Assembly: GCA_028284925.1 (NCBI GenBank)
Contig: JANQQT010000257.1
Location: forward strand, 1-42,933
Length of the DNA: 42,933 nt
Direction: 5' to 3'
Source: Phycisphaeraceae bacterium
Lineage (GTDB): Bacteria; Planctomycetota; Phycisphaerae; Phycisphaerales; Zrk34
Shown here one piece after another: positions 20,099-27,646 of the stretch; position 1 is the first letter of the stretch; each line of letters begins with the position of its first letter. The notes beneath the pieces are model-generated. The model was not told the origin of the DNA. It was given only the letters and a program-made list of their open reading frames with translations, and did no database searches. The translations under genes were made by a program, and so were the position numbers.

Positions 20099-20434
20099 TT
20101 ATAATTGGTGTGCCACGGCAGCCACATCGACCCGCTTTCCCCGAAACGGAACTCCTTCTTCGGCCAACATCTCCTGCTTTTTCGATACCCCCATTGCAAA
20201 CCCAGTCAGATCACCCGCCGCCCCCACCACGCGATGGCATGGCACTTCAGGTGCATACGGATTCTTATTCAGCGCATTTCCCACAGCGCGATACGCCCGA
20301 GTTTTCAGCTTTGCCGCGATCTGACCATATGTTACAACCTTCCCCTTAGGAATCCGCGACGTCAGCGCCCAGACTTTTTCGTTGAACGACATATTCTTCG
20401 TAATCCGCCCCGATTTGATCTGTTCTTCCAACAT
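20099..20434 (-). CDS. single-domain O6-alkylguanine-DNA alkyltransferase-like protein
   Basis: 111 residues, matching only the C-terminal DNA-binding half of the Ogt/MGMT family. Present: IPKGKVVTYGQIAAKL (helix-turn-helix region), the arginine-finger-like RAVGNALNKNP, and PCHRVVG with the alkyl-acceptor Cys. Alkyltransferase-like (ATL) proteins have Trp or another residue in place of Cys, so direct repair activity is possible here. The ATG at 20434 is chosen: GGAGGT lies 6 nt upstream, inside the end of the HTTM gene, and would abut the alternative GTG at 20440. Third gene of the operon. Confidence 0.92.
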   Translation of the reverse strand: MLEEQIKSGRITKNMSFNEKVWALTSRIPKGKVVTYGQIAAKLKTRAYRAVGNALNKNPYAPEVPCHRVVGAAGDLTGFAMGVSKKQEMLAEEGVPFRGKRVDVAAVAHQL

Positions 20435-20436
20435 CG

Positions 20437-21810
20437 TCACACCTCCGTATCAGGTGATTTATTGGCTTCATCTTTTTTCATGGACTTTTTTGATTCCTTT
20501 GTCTTTTCAATTGTCTCTGAAGCGTTCCGTGCCGCAAATGCAAGTGACGTTTTCCACGCCTCGCTGCCATCCGGCTCCATCGGCAGCTCACATGACAAAT
20601 TTCGTCGATCAGCAATATACTTGTAAACCCGGTTACCTATCGCCTCCATGCCCGGCAAATAAAGCACAAATGACGGGATAAATGTCAGTGGAAAGCTGTT
20701 TAGCAGGTGACGCCAGGCAAGAAAGCCTGGCAAAACCTCACCCCGATTGGTAATCAGGTACATTTCCTGTTGCAATTGATCGTCCGAAATATGCGGCACC
20801 CGATCTCTTACCTCCGCCTGACGAAAATCCAGCCACGTTACGCGTTTGAACCAGTCCAATCCGATCCCCAACCGTCTGCTTCCACGACACATCCCGCATC
20901 GCCCATCGTAAAACACCACCGTCGCGCCCGACCTCGGATGAATGAACACCACATATAACGCCATCATCTGGTAGCTGTAAGAATTCACATTCATCGTGGC
21001 ATCGATCATCAGGTGCAATCCAATACCAAACAAAATAATGATCCGCCTCGTTTTCTCAAACGGCAGACACAGCGGCAATGCCAACTCCAGGACAATTGTC
21101 CCCAACGATTGAGTCTGATGCGGAACATAAGTAGAAAACTCTTTCCCAATTTCGCCCTTAAACGCACCCGCCAACTCGAACAGACGCATGATATCACCGG
21201 TTACCCATCCGAGGTTAGCCTTCCACAGAAATGTAAAAAGGTAGATCAGACAAATCAGAGTCTGAATCAGACGCAACGGCAATACCGTGGTCGGCTCAAA
21301 CCGTTTAATCGGGTCCATTCGAATCGCATCAAACGAATAATGGCGATGACAAGGACTAAACGTAAGAATCCACAACACGATCACATACACCAGCATGTGA
21401 TGATAAAAATTCCAAGGGCTGATCATGAAGAAATATGTCAGGATCAACGCCGCCAACGGCAATACAATACGCGTAAACGCCCCGACGATGATCAAAACCG
21501 TCAGAATCATCAGTATCCACTCAAATCGATGACACCATTCGATCGAAGGTAGCGGCAGCCACGCAAACCAGTCGTAGCGAAATACCCATCCCCCAAATTC
21601 AATCATTTGCGTGGACGGCCAAAGCCCTTTCTTAGGCAACTCCGCCGTCAATTCATCCCAACGCCAGATCCCCGTCGCCCCCGTCACTCTGGTCAACAAC
21701 GCGATCGCAAAAAAAATACGAACCAGCGCAAGGTTCTGAATCAACCCGGTTTCAAACCAAAACCGATTCCAACGCCCAATCACGGTCTGTTTTGGTTTCG
21801 CTAACGTCAT
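20437..21810 (-). CDS. HTTM membrane protein fused to a DCC (DUF393) thiol-redox domain
   Basis: 457 residues. Residues 1-300 hold several hydrophobic helices with the pattern of the HTTM domain, related to vitamin K-dependent gamma-carboxylase (WFAWLPLPS, FFMISPWNFYHHMLVYV, FTFLWKANLGWV, GLHLMIDATMNV). Residues about 298-420 are a DUF393/DCC domain: VVFYDGRCGMC gives the DxxCxxC redox centre, followed by WLDFRQAEV and FLAWRHLLNSFPL. Membrane redox or carboxylation chemistry is inferred; no substrate is known. Starts inside the end of the preceding gene (ATGA overlap), and its own 3' end carries the ribosome-binding site of the alkyltransferase gene. The last 40 residues are Lys/Glu-rich and disordered-looking. 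Confidence 0.88.
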   Translation of the reverse strand: MTLAKPKQTVIGRWNRFWFETGLIQNLALVRIFFAIALLTRVTGATGIWRWDELTAELPKKGLWPSTQMIEFGGWVFRYDWFAWLPLPSIEWCHRFEWILMILTVLIIVGAFTRIVLPLAALILTYFFMISPWNFYHHMLVYVIVLWILTFSPCHRHYSFDAIRMDPIKRFEPTTVLPLRLIQTLICLIYLFTFLWKANLGWVTGDIMRLFELAGAFKGEIGKEFSTYVPHQTQSLGTIVLELALPLCLPFEKTRRIIILFGIGLHLMIDATMNVNSYSYQMMALYVVFIHPRSGATVVFYDGRCGMCRGSRRLGIGLDWFKRVTWLDFRQAEVRDRVPHISDDQLQQEMYLITNRGEVLPGFLAWRHLLNSFPLTFIPSFVLYLPGMEAIGNRVYKYIADRRNLSCELPMEPDGSEAWKTSLAFAARNASETIEKTKESKKSMKKDEANKSPDTEV

Positions 21811-22451
21811 CGGAACTTTCGGTCCCCCAGATTCGGATCCGGCTTAACCTCTGCATCCGGAGGATAAAGCAAATATTCAATGACCGGCTTCTCACCAACC
21901 TTCTCGACCGAACGCAATGTATGATTTCGCTCTAATCTTCCTTCACCTACCTTGACATCATCCAATTCCGGGCCGTACTTCGGAAGGTGATCACGACTCA
22001 ACCACCGATTAACGCCGTAATAAAACTTGGCCTCAATGGCAATAAATCCATGCTTCTCTCTATAAATCTTCTTGGTATCGGACATCAGATATTTTTGGTA
22101 ACCGCGTATGTTCTTTCGTATCGTCCCCAGTCCATATCGTGTGTGCCGCGTCGGTTTTTGCCTACCCTCAGCCGGTACCAATTGCCTCGCCTTGCTCACC
22201 AATTCATTATCCGGCGGAATATACCTCACACGCGTCCCGTCTTCCTTCACCCAATAAAACTCAACCAGATTCTCCACATTCTCAGCAAACATACCCCAGG
22301 CAAAACGCGAATCCTCGATCAAATACCCCCGTATGGAGGGCACGATCATCAATCCAAGACACGTAATCACAATCAACTGCCGCCACCATGTCGCTTTCAC
22401 AGGAGGCAATTTCAGAATATCGTTGGCCGAACCAGACTGAGAATCATTCAT
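21807..22451 (-). CDS. single-helix membrane protein, partner of the HTTM gene
   Basis: About 214 residues, not recognised as a named family. After a short polar start, one hydrophobic helix (QLIVITCLGLMIVPSIRGYL) is followed by a soluble domain with RFAWGMFAENVENLVEFYW, YRTRHTRYGLG-like basic stretches and WLSRDHLPKYGPE. The first gene of the operon; its stop overlaps the HTTM start by 4 bp. Proteins of this look (FAWxMF after a first helix) often sit next to HTTM genes, so a complex is likely (inference). ATG at 22451 chosen over the in-frame TTG at 22487; neither has a good Shine-Dalgarno. Confidence 0.75.
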   Translation of the reverse strand: MNDSQSGSANDILKLPPVKATWWRQLIVITCLGLMIVPSIRGYLIEDSRFAWGMFAENVENLVEFYWVKEDGTRVRYIPPDNELVSKARQLVPAEGRQKPTRHTRYGLGTIRKNIRGYQKYLMSDTKKIYREKHGFIAIEAKFYYGVNRWLSRDHLPKYGPELDDVKVGEGRLERNHTLRSVEKVGEKPVIEYLLYPPDAEVKPDPNLGDRKFR

Positions 22452-22558
22452 GACGTTACATCTCAACGCGAGTTGAATGGAACGCAAGTATATGCGACAA
22501 ATAAGCAGTCGGTGCGCCCCGGGACCGATGAGATTTCAAACGCCTGAAAGGTTTAATC

Positions 22559-22747
22559 ATGTTCAACCACGAACACCCCCCCTACCGCTGCGAGGACCGT
22601 GATGGTCGATCCATTGTCGTCGACGAAAACGATCGGGAGATTTGTGCCTGTGGTGGTCTCCCCGCCGCCGAACAATACGCTGCCCTCATGAACGCGGCAT
22701 ACAAAAAGGGTTATAAGCAAGGTTACCGCGCAGGGAAAAATGCCTGA
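22559..22747 (+). CDS. small hypothetical protein, 62 residues
   Basis: GAAAGG lies 7 nt before the ATG, so this is probably a real gene. The protein has three Cys (one in YRCEDRDG, two in ICACGG) and a basic C-terminal helix with repeated aromatic/Lys residues (YKKGYKQGYRAGKNA). The first half, RSIVVDENDREICACGG, looks like two short beta strands. It could be a small metal- or nucleic-acid-binding protein; nothing more specific can be said. Divergent from the HTTM operon and 60 nt upstream of the DUF1611 gene; a 7-bp inverted repeat (AATGCCC/GGGCATT, 22751-22757 and 22790-22796) lies between them. Confidence 0.6.
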   Translation: MFNHEHPPYRCEDRDGRSIVVDENDREICACGGLPAAEQYAALMNAAYKKGYKQGYRAGKNA

Positions 22748-22807
22748 TTAAATGCCCCAATCGATCTGACTTGATATCTCGGCTTGGTCGGGCATTGATA
22801 CGACTTC

Positions 22808-23863
22808 ATGAATTCACGACGCATGATCATACTGATTGAGGGATTCGAGAATCACCTCGCCGCCAAAACCGGGATAAGTATTATTCGTTATTGTCCTGAA
22901 GAGATCATCGCTGTTCTTGATTCCAATCACGCAGGAAAAACCGCCGAGCAGTTGCTCGGCGTAGGCGGTGAAACGCCCGTCATCCGAGAGATCGCTCAGG
23001 CGCCGGATGCCAACACGCTCGTCATCGGCATCGCACCGTCGGGTGGTAAACTCCCAGATGTAATGCGGCGCCACATCGAGGAAGCGATCAATCGAGGCTG
23101 GCGTATCGAATCGGGTCTTCACGATTTCCTTTGCGATGACCCCACATTCAAATCCGCTGCCCGAGCAAGCGGCGCCCAGCTTATCGACGTCAGAAAAAAC
23201 GATGAGTCCGATGTCTCAACCCGCAATGGTTTCCGTCCCGGATGCCTCCGCATCCACACAGTTGGCAATGATTGCTCAGTTGGAAAAATGGTCACCGCCA
23301 TCGAAGTAGCCGGACGACTTCAACAAGAACAACACGATGCCTGCTTCGTCGCCACCGGTCAGACCGGAATCATGATCGCAGGCTCCGGCTGTCCCATCGA
23401 TTGCGTTGTCGGAGATTTCATCAATGGCGCCGCAGAGAAATTAGTCAAAGCCAACCAACACCACGATATCCTCCTCATTGAAGGCCAGGGAAGCCTCGCC
23501 CACCCACGTTACTCCGCCGTCACCGCGGGCCTTTTGCATGGATGCACCCCGCACGGACTAATACTCTGCTACGAAGCAGGACGCCGCCACGTCCATGGCA
23601 TGCCCCACCTGCCAGTCCCACCCGTTGAAGACATGATTCCCCTCTATGAATCATCCGCAAATGCCCACGGTCCGTGTCACGTCATTGGCATTTCCATGAA
23701 TGGCCGAAACCTGACACCTGAAGCCGCCGACGCCGAGAAACACCGTCTACAGGAAAAACTGAAACTACCGGTGTGTGATGTATTTCGCGATGGCGCTGTC
23801 CCCCTTACACAAGCGGTTGTTCAATTGAAACGTCAGATTGATAAACAACAAGACGCCCCGTAA
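22808..23863 (+). CDS. DUF1611 family P-loop protein
   Basis: 351 residues. The DUF1611 family has an N-terminal Rossmann-like domain and a C-terminal P-loop NTPase-like domain. Seen: VLDSNHAGKTAEQLLGVGG and VIGIAPSGGKLP in the first part; the nucleotide-binding loop TVGNDCSVGKM at about 156-166; ATGQTGIMIAG; LLIEGQGSLAHP; and PPVEDMIPLYE. One characterised member, DgcN, acetylates D-glutamate in D-amino acid catabolism and is encoded with the epimerase DgcA; no dgcA-like gene lies in this window, so that role is only one possibility. The ATG at 22808 has no Shine-Dalgarno; an ATG at 22823 is an alternative. fmt follows 24 nt later on the same strand. Confidence 0.88.
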   Translation: MNSRRMIILIEGFENHLAAKTGISIIRYCPEEIIAVLDSNHAGKTAEQLLGVGGETPVIREIAQAPDANTLVIGIAPSGGKLPDVMRRHIEEAINRGWRIESGLHDFLCDDPTFKSAARASGAQLIDVRKNDESDVSTRNGFRPGCLRIHTVGNDCSVGKMVTAIEVAGRLQQEQHDACFVATGQTGIMIAGSGCPIDCVVGDFINGAAEKLVKANQHHDILLIEGQGSLAHPRYSAVTAGLLHGCTPHGLILCYEAGRRHVHGMPHLPVPPVEDMIPLYESSANAHGPCHVIGISMNGRNLTPEAADAEKHRLQEKLKLPVCDVFRDGAVPLTQAVVQLKRQIDKQQDAP

Positions 23864-23887
23864 CCACATTCATTTTGAGAAGCTTCC

Positions 23888-24853
23888 ATGAGAATCGTTT
23901 TCTTCGGTTCAGGTGAATTCGGATTACCCACACTCAAGGCGTTATGCCGTGATCATCATGTCCAACTTGTCATCACCCAACCTGATCGACCCGCCGGACG
24001 AAAGCGCATCCCGACCCCTACCCCCATCGGCGTGTGGGCCGCCTCCGAAAACCTGCCCATCATCAAACCCCAAAAAGTGAACGAGGGATCCATACTGGAA
24101 AAGATTCGAGACGCCCGCGCCGATGCGCACATCGTCGTCGCCTTCGGCCAAAAAATCGGCGACGAGATTATCGCCGCGCCATCCCATGGGCACATCGCAA
24201 CCATGAATCTCCATGCTTCACTTTTGCCTAAGTATCGAGGTGCCGCCCCCATTAACTGGGCAATGATTCACGGAGAAACAACTACGGGCAATACGGTCTT
24301 TTCTCTTGTCGATCGAATGGACGCCGGTGACATCCTCGCCACCCAGGAAACACCAATTGATCCTAACGAAACGGCTGGCGAGCTGCATGATCGACTCTCC
24401 ATACTCGGCCCGCAAATCATCCTCGAAACACTCGATGATCTCGAACAGGGGCAATTGAAAGGCCAGCCTCAAGACCATTCTCTCGCCACCATCGCCCCCA
24501 AACTCTCCAAAGCCGATGGAATGATCGACTTTACCCAACCTGCCCTTCAAATCCGCCAACGCATCCACGGCCTAACTCCCTGGCCGGGTGTCACAATGCA
24601 ATTCCATCCAAACCCGCATACCACTCAGGACTCCATCCCAGTCAAAATCCTCCGCGTCTCCAATGTAGACACAACTCCCCAATCTTCACACTCACCTGGC
24701 CAAATCATAGATCCCACGGTAGGCATCATGGCCTGCGGCAAGGGTGCCCTCCAAATCCTGGAAATACAACCCGCCGGCAAGAACGCAATGAAATGGTCAG
24801 AGTTCGCCAACGGATACCACCCCACAGCAAACGCGTATCTCAAGCAAACCTGA
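23888..24853 (+). CDS. fmt: methionyl-tRNA formyltransferase
   Basis: 321 residues, full length. It formylates initiator Met-tRNA with 10-formyl-tetrahydrofolate. Seen: MRIVFFGSGEFGLPTL at the start, a TQPDRPAGRKR loop, NLHASLLPKYRGAAPINW (folate binding, catalytic Asn/His), and VDRMDAGDIL with the catalytic Asp. The C-terminal tRNA-binding domain contains RIHGLTPWPG. GAGAAG lies upstream of the ATG. def is the neighbour, but on the other strand: the two genes are tail to tail with only 4 bp between them. Confidence 0.96.
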   Translation: MRIVFFGSGEFGLPTLKALCRDHHVQLVITQPDRPAGRKRIPTPTPIGVWAASENLPIIKPQKVNEGSILEKIRDARADAHIVVAFGQKIGDEIIAAPSHGHIATMNLHASLLPKYRGAAPINWAMIHGETTTGNTVFSLVDRMDAGDILATQETPIDPNETAGELHDRLSILGPQIILETLDDLEQGQLKGQPQDHSLATIAPKLSKADGMIDFTQPALQIRQRIHGLTPWPGVTMQFHPNPHTTQDSIPVKILRVSNVDTTPQSSHSPGQIIDPTVGIMACGKGALQILEIQPAGKNAMKWSEFANGYHPTANAYLKQT

Positions 24854-24857
24854 TCCC

Positions 24858-25394
24858 CTACCGATATCCCTTCCTGTCCCTAAACCGCTTTTCCAAATCC
24901 TTGATCAGCCGTCGATTCGCCAGCTTTTCCATCGGCCCCATTCGATCCAGAATCAAAACCCCCTCCAAATGATCATACTCATGCTGCCAAATTCGTGCAG
25001 GCAATTCGTCACTCGTCATCGTAAACCTCTCTCCCATAAGGTTTTGCGCTTCAATTGTAATTCCCAACGGCCTGCGAACCTCGCCACGAACCTCTGGAAT
25101 GGACAGACAACCCTCTTCATAAGGCCCCACCTCATCCGCGGCATCCTTCAATTCAGGATTAATAAACACAAGATCATCCGCTGAATCCCCAGTCCAGTTT
25201 GCCACAAACATCCTCTTAGATAACCCAACCTGAGGTGCCGCCAACCCCACACCCTCTGCCTCGCGCATCAATTCACACATTTTTTCAGCGATCTTCGCCC
25301 AGGAATCGTCTATCTCTTCAATCGGAGCAGCGACTTTTCGCAATACCGGGTCCGGATAGTAAACAATCTTCAACTTTTGCGGGTCGGCAATCAT
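24858..25394 (-). CDS. def: peptide deformylase
   Basis: 178 residues. Removes the N-formyl group from new proteins in the cytoplasm. All three motifs are present: GVGLAAPQVG, EGCLSIP (metal Cys) and WQHEYDHLEG (two metal His and catalytic Glu). The ATG at 25394 is chosen because the family begins close to LKIVYYPDP; the frame extends to a TTG at 25436, which would run through the promoter. There is no Shine-Dalgarno. The -10 element sits 6 nt before the ATG, so the transcript may start at or within a base of the initiation codon (leaderless). Convergent with fmt, divergent from the TPR gene. Confidence 0.96.
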   Translation of the reverse strand: MIADPQKLKIVYYPDPVLRKVAAPIEEIDDSWAKIAEKMCELMREAEGVGLAAPQVGLSKRMFVANWTGDSADDLVFINPELKDAADEVGPYEEGCLSIPEVRGEVRRPLGITIEAQNLMGERFTMTSDELPARIWQHEYDHLEGVLILDRMGPMEKLANRRLIKDLEKRFRDRKGYR

Positions 25395-25400
25395 GGCGGT

Positions 25401-25428
25401 ATAATAGATCGGGTGACGGCGGTTGCAA
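25401..25428 (-). promoter_or_regulatory. def promoter, predicted leaderless start
   Basis: On the minus strand TTGCAA (25428-25423), a 16-nt spacer and TATTAT (25406-25401). Only ACCGCC separates the -10 from the def ATG, so transcription is expected to begin at about the A of that ATG. Confidence 0.5.
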
Positions 25429-25444
25429 AAATCCAATTTTGCAA
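25423..25444. promoter_or_regulatory. perfect dyad shared by divergent def and TPR promoters
   Basis: TTGCAAAA-ATCCAA-TTTTGCAA, an 8-bp perfect inverted repeat with a 6-nt centre. The left arm contains the -35 of the def promoter; the right arm supplies a possible -35 of the TPR gene. A dimeric regulator bound here would touch both promoters. Confidence 0.45.
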
Positions 25445-25465
25445 ATGCCGCTTCCTGTGTAGAAT
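25437..25465 (+). promoter_or_regulatory. possible promoter of the TPR gene
   Basis: TTTTGC (25437-25442) with a 17-nt spacer, or TTGCAA (25439-25444) with a 15-nt spacer, to TAGAAT (25460-25465). Start of transcription near 25472, giving a leader of about 85 nt. Weaker than the def promoter by match. Confidence 0.35.
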
Positions 25466-25476
25466 ACCTTGTTCGA

Positions 25477-25495
25477 TGTCGTGGCGTTCACGACA
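25477..25495 (+). other. hairpin in the leader of the TPR gene
   Basis: TGTCGTG (25477-25483) and CACGACA (25489-25495) form a perfect 7-bp stem with a 5-nt loop near the predicted 5' end of the mRNA. No T-run follows, so it is not a terminator; it may stabilise the mRNA or bind a protein. Confidence 0.35.
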
Positions 25496-25556
25496 CGATG
25501 CTGGAGCGCGGTATATGTCGTCGGCTGCATAAGCCTTTACAAAATGAGGTTAGAGA

Positions 25557-27086
25557 GTGGGATTTTTCAGCAAGACAAAACAAAGTGACGAAGGCTCTGG
25601 TGGTGCTTCGGAAAAAACCGCGGAAAAAAAGCAGAAAAAGACCAAGGACAAGGGCATTGTCAGCGATCCCCGTAAGGCCCGCCCCTGGTTTGAACGCGCC
25701 AAGACCGTCGCCGACACAGGCAATTACGATTACGCCATCGAATGCTACATCAGTGGCCTCCGGTTCGATGCCGATTCCGTCGAAAAGCACGAATCTCTTG
25801 CCGACGTCGCCCTGCGACGCAAGGTCGTTGGCCATGGCAAGCCGGCCGGCATGATCGAGCAGATGAAACTCAGTGGGGGAAAAACCCCACTCGACAAAAT
25901 GCTCAACGCCGAAACGCTCTGGGCAAAAGATCCCCTCAATGCCACCCTCATGATTAAAGTCATGGAGAATGCGGTCAAGGCCGAGCTTGGAGAAGTCGCA
26001 TTCTGGATCGGTTGCCTAATCCTCAATCCCGAAAAGACCGGCGGAAAAACAAAGAAAGACGTCTACCTCAAAGCACGTGATCTATTCGTCGAACTCGAGT
26101 CCTTTGAGCAGGCCGTCGCGGCATGTCGACTTGCCCTTCAACAGGAACCCACCAACATGAAGCTCGCCAAGGAGCTTCATGACCTCGAAGCGGAATTCAC
26201 CGTACAGGCCGGAAAGTTCGGCCAGACCGATGGCGGTGTAGCCACAGTCACCAAGGATCTGGATAAGCAAAAGGAGTTGGAAGCCGAAGACCGCATCGCC
26301 GGTACCGCCGACCAGCAGGAAGAACTTATTGCCCGTCTCAGGCAAGATGCCGAAGACAACCTCGACGACATCGATCTCTCCATCAAATACGTCAAAGCAC
26401 TCGTCCAGACCGAAAACATCGATTATGAAAACACCGCCGTCTCTACCTTGGAAGACATGTTCGAACGTACCGGCCAATACCGCTTCAAGGTCAGCATTGG
26501 CGATCTCAAGATGAAACAGATGCGCCGGGGCATTCGCGAGGCTTCCATCGCCGCCAAGCAGGCCGCGGAAGGCCCTGCAAAGGACGAAGCTCAGGAACGC
26601 ATCAAACAATTACGATCCGAACAACTCGCATTTGAACTTGAGGAATACACCGATCGCGTCAAGAACTACCCCACCAATCTCGAACTTAAATACGAGTTGG
26701 GCATTCGCCAATTGCTCTCAGGCGATCACGATGCCGCCATCGGCAGCTTCCAGGAAGCACAGGGCGACCCGAAAAACCGCTCCCGTGCCCTGCGTTACCT
26801 CGGTGAGGCATTCGCTCGCAAGGAGTGGTTCGACGAGGCCATCGACACTTTCCATCGCGGCATTGAGGTTCACCCTTATTCCGATGACCGTATCGCTCTG
26901 GAAATGCGTTACGAACTCATGAATTCCCTTGAGCAGAAAGCTGCACGTGACACCGATGTCGAATCCGCCCAGGAAGCCGCCGACATCGCCAGCCAGATTG
27001 CCCAGGCCGACTTTAACTACCGCGACATTCAGGACGCCGTCAAACGTATCCGTACCATGGTCAATGAATTGAAAGCTGCGGGGTGA
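25557..27086 (+). CDS. TPR-repeat protein
   Basis: 509 residues from a GTG at 25557 with GAGG 7 nt upstream. No signal peptide; residues 1-35 are a Lys/Glu-rich tail (EKKQKKTKDK). TPR-like helical pairs follow: ARPWFERAKTVADTGNYDYA, ARDLFVELESFEQAVAACR, LGIRQLLSGDHDAAIGSFQ and YLGEAFARKEWFDEAID. A middle part (about 240-350) is acidic and probably coiled coil (DKQKELEAEDRI, AKDEAQERIKQLRSEQLA). TPRs make protein contacts; the partner is unknown. A clear terminator follows. Transcribed divergently from def. Confidence 0.88.
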   Translation: MGFFSKTKQSDEGSGGASEKTAEKKQKKTKDKGIVSDPRKARPWFERAKTVADTGNYDYAIECYISGLRFDADSVEKHESLADVALRRKVVGHGKPAGMIEQMKLSGGKTPLDKMLNAETLWAKDPLNATLMIKVMENAVKAELGEVAFWIGCLILNPEKTGGKTKKDVYLKARDLFVELESFEQAVAACRLALQQEPTNMKLAKELHDLEAEFTVQAGKFGQTDGGVATVTKDLDKQKELEAEDRIAGTADQQEELIARLRQDAEDNLDDIDLSIKYVKALVQTENIDYENTAVSTLEDMFERTGQYRFKVSIGDLKMKQMRRGIREASIAAKQAAEGPAKDEAQERIKQLRSEQLAFELEEYTDRVKNYPTNLELKYELGIRQLLSGDHDAAIGSFQEAQGDPKNRSRALRYLGEAFARKEWFDEAIDTFHRGIEVHPYSDDRIALEMRYELMNSLEQKAARDTDVESAQEAADIASQIAQADFNYRDIQDAVKRIRTMVNELKAAG

Positions 27087-27110
27087 CCTTTAATTCAATC
27101 GCAGAAACAC

Positions 27111-27145
27111 AAAACGACGGCTGGCTCGTTCAATCGTCGTTTTTT
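27111..27145 (+). terminator. intrinsic terminator of the TPR gene
   Basis: AAAACGACG (27111-27119) pairs with CGTCGTTTT (27135-27143), 15-nt loop, and the T-run reaches 27145. It lies 25 nt after the stop codon. With As on the left and Ts on the right it could also work on the minus strand for the convergent gene at 27169. Confidence 0.75.
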
Positions 27146-27168
27146 CATTCCGACTAAATGCGAACCGT

Positions 27169-27600
27169 CTACGATCTGGCATCTTCAGTGCTGGCCTCCC
27201 CATTCAGATATCCCTCTAACGCCAACGCTCCAAAACTCAAACTCCCACACATCAGCAAAAATCTCAACTCCCACATCTCTTGCTCATTAAGCGGCTCATT
27301 CGGAAACATCGGCCACAACAAAATCGCCACCAGTGCAAGCCCGGCATTGAATACCTGCGCATATCGACGGCGCCAATTCGAAGGATACACCAATGCCAGG
27401 ATCGTAATCACCGCCCCCGTTGCAAGCACGGGCGCATAACGCCCCATGACTAAAAACGATCTTTCAACATGAGGATATTGCCATACCGCAAATAACGTAT
27501 ACGTCATCAACAAAGCAATCCCTACATTAAAAGAACCGGCGCACAATCGCGAGTAGTGCAAGACCCGATACTCCAAATTGGAATTCCGAGGACCAGCCAT
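27169..27600 (-). CDS. four-helix membrane protein of unknown function
   Basis: 143 residues from the ATG at 27600. Four hydrophobic segments: about 22-41 (AGSFNVGIALLMTYTLFAV), 52-72 (VMGRYAPVLATGAVITILAL), 82-100 (VFNAGLALVAILLWPMF) and 112-132 (LRFLLMCGSLSFGALALEGY). The frame runs further upstream to 27810, but that part overlaps the QueC-like gene, and MAGPRNSNLEYRVLHYSRL is a natural start. No family recognised. It lies 46 nt downstream of the QueC-like gene on the same strand and may be co-transcribed. Confidence 0.7.
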   Translation of the reverse strand: MAGPRNSNLEYRVLHYSRLCAGSFNVGIALLMTYTLFAVWQYPHVERSFLVMGRYAPVLATGAVITILALVYPSNWRRRYAQVFNAGLALVAILLWPMFPNEPLNEQEMWELRFLLMCGSLSFGALALEGYLNGEASTEDARS

Positions 27601-27646
27601 ATCATCAGTATAAATGAACGGACGCCTACCCGTCCACCCCCGCCTC

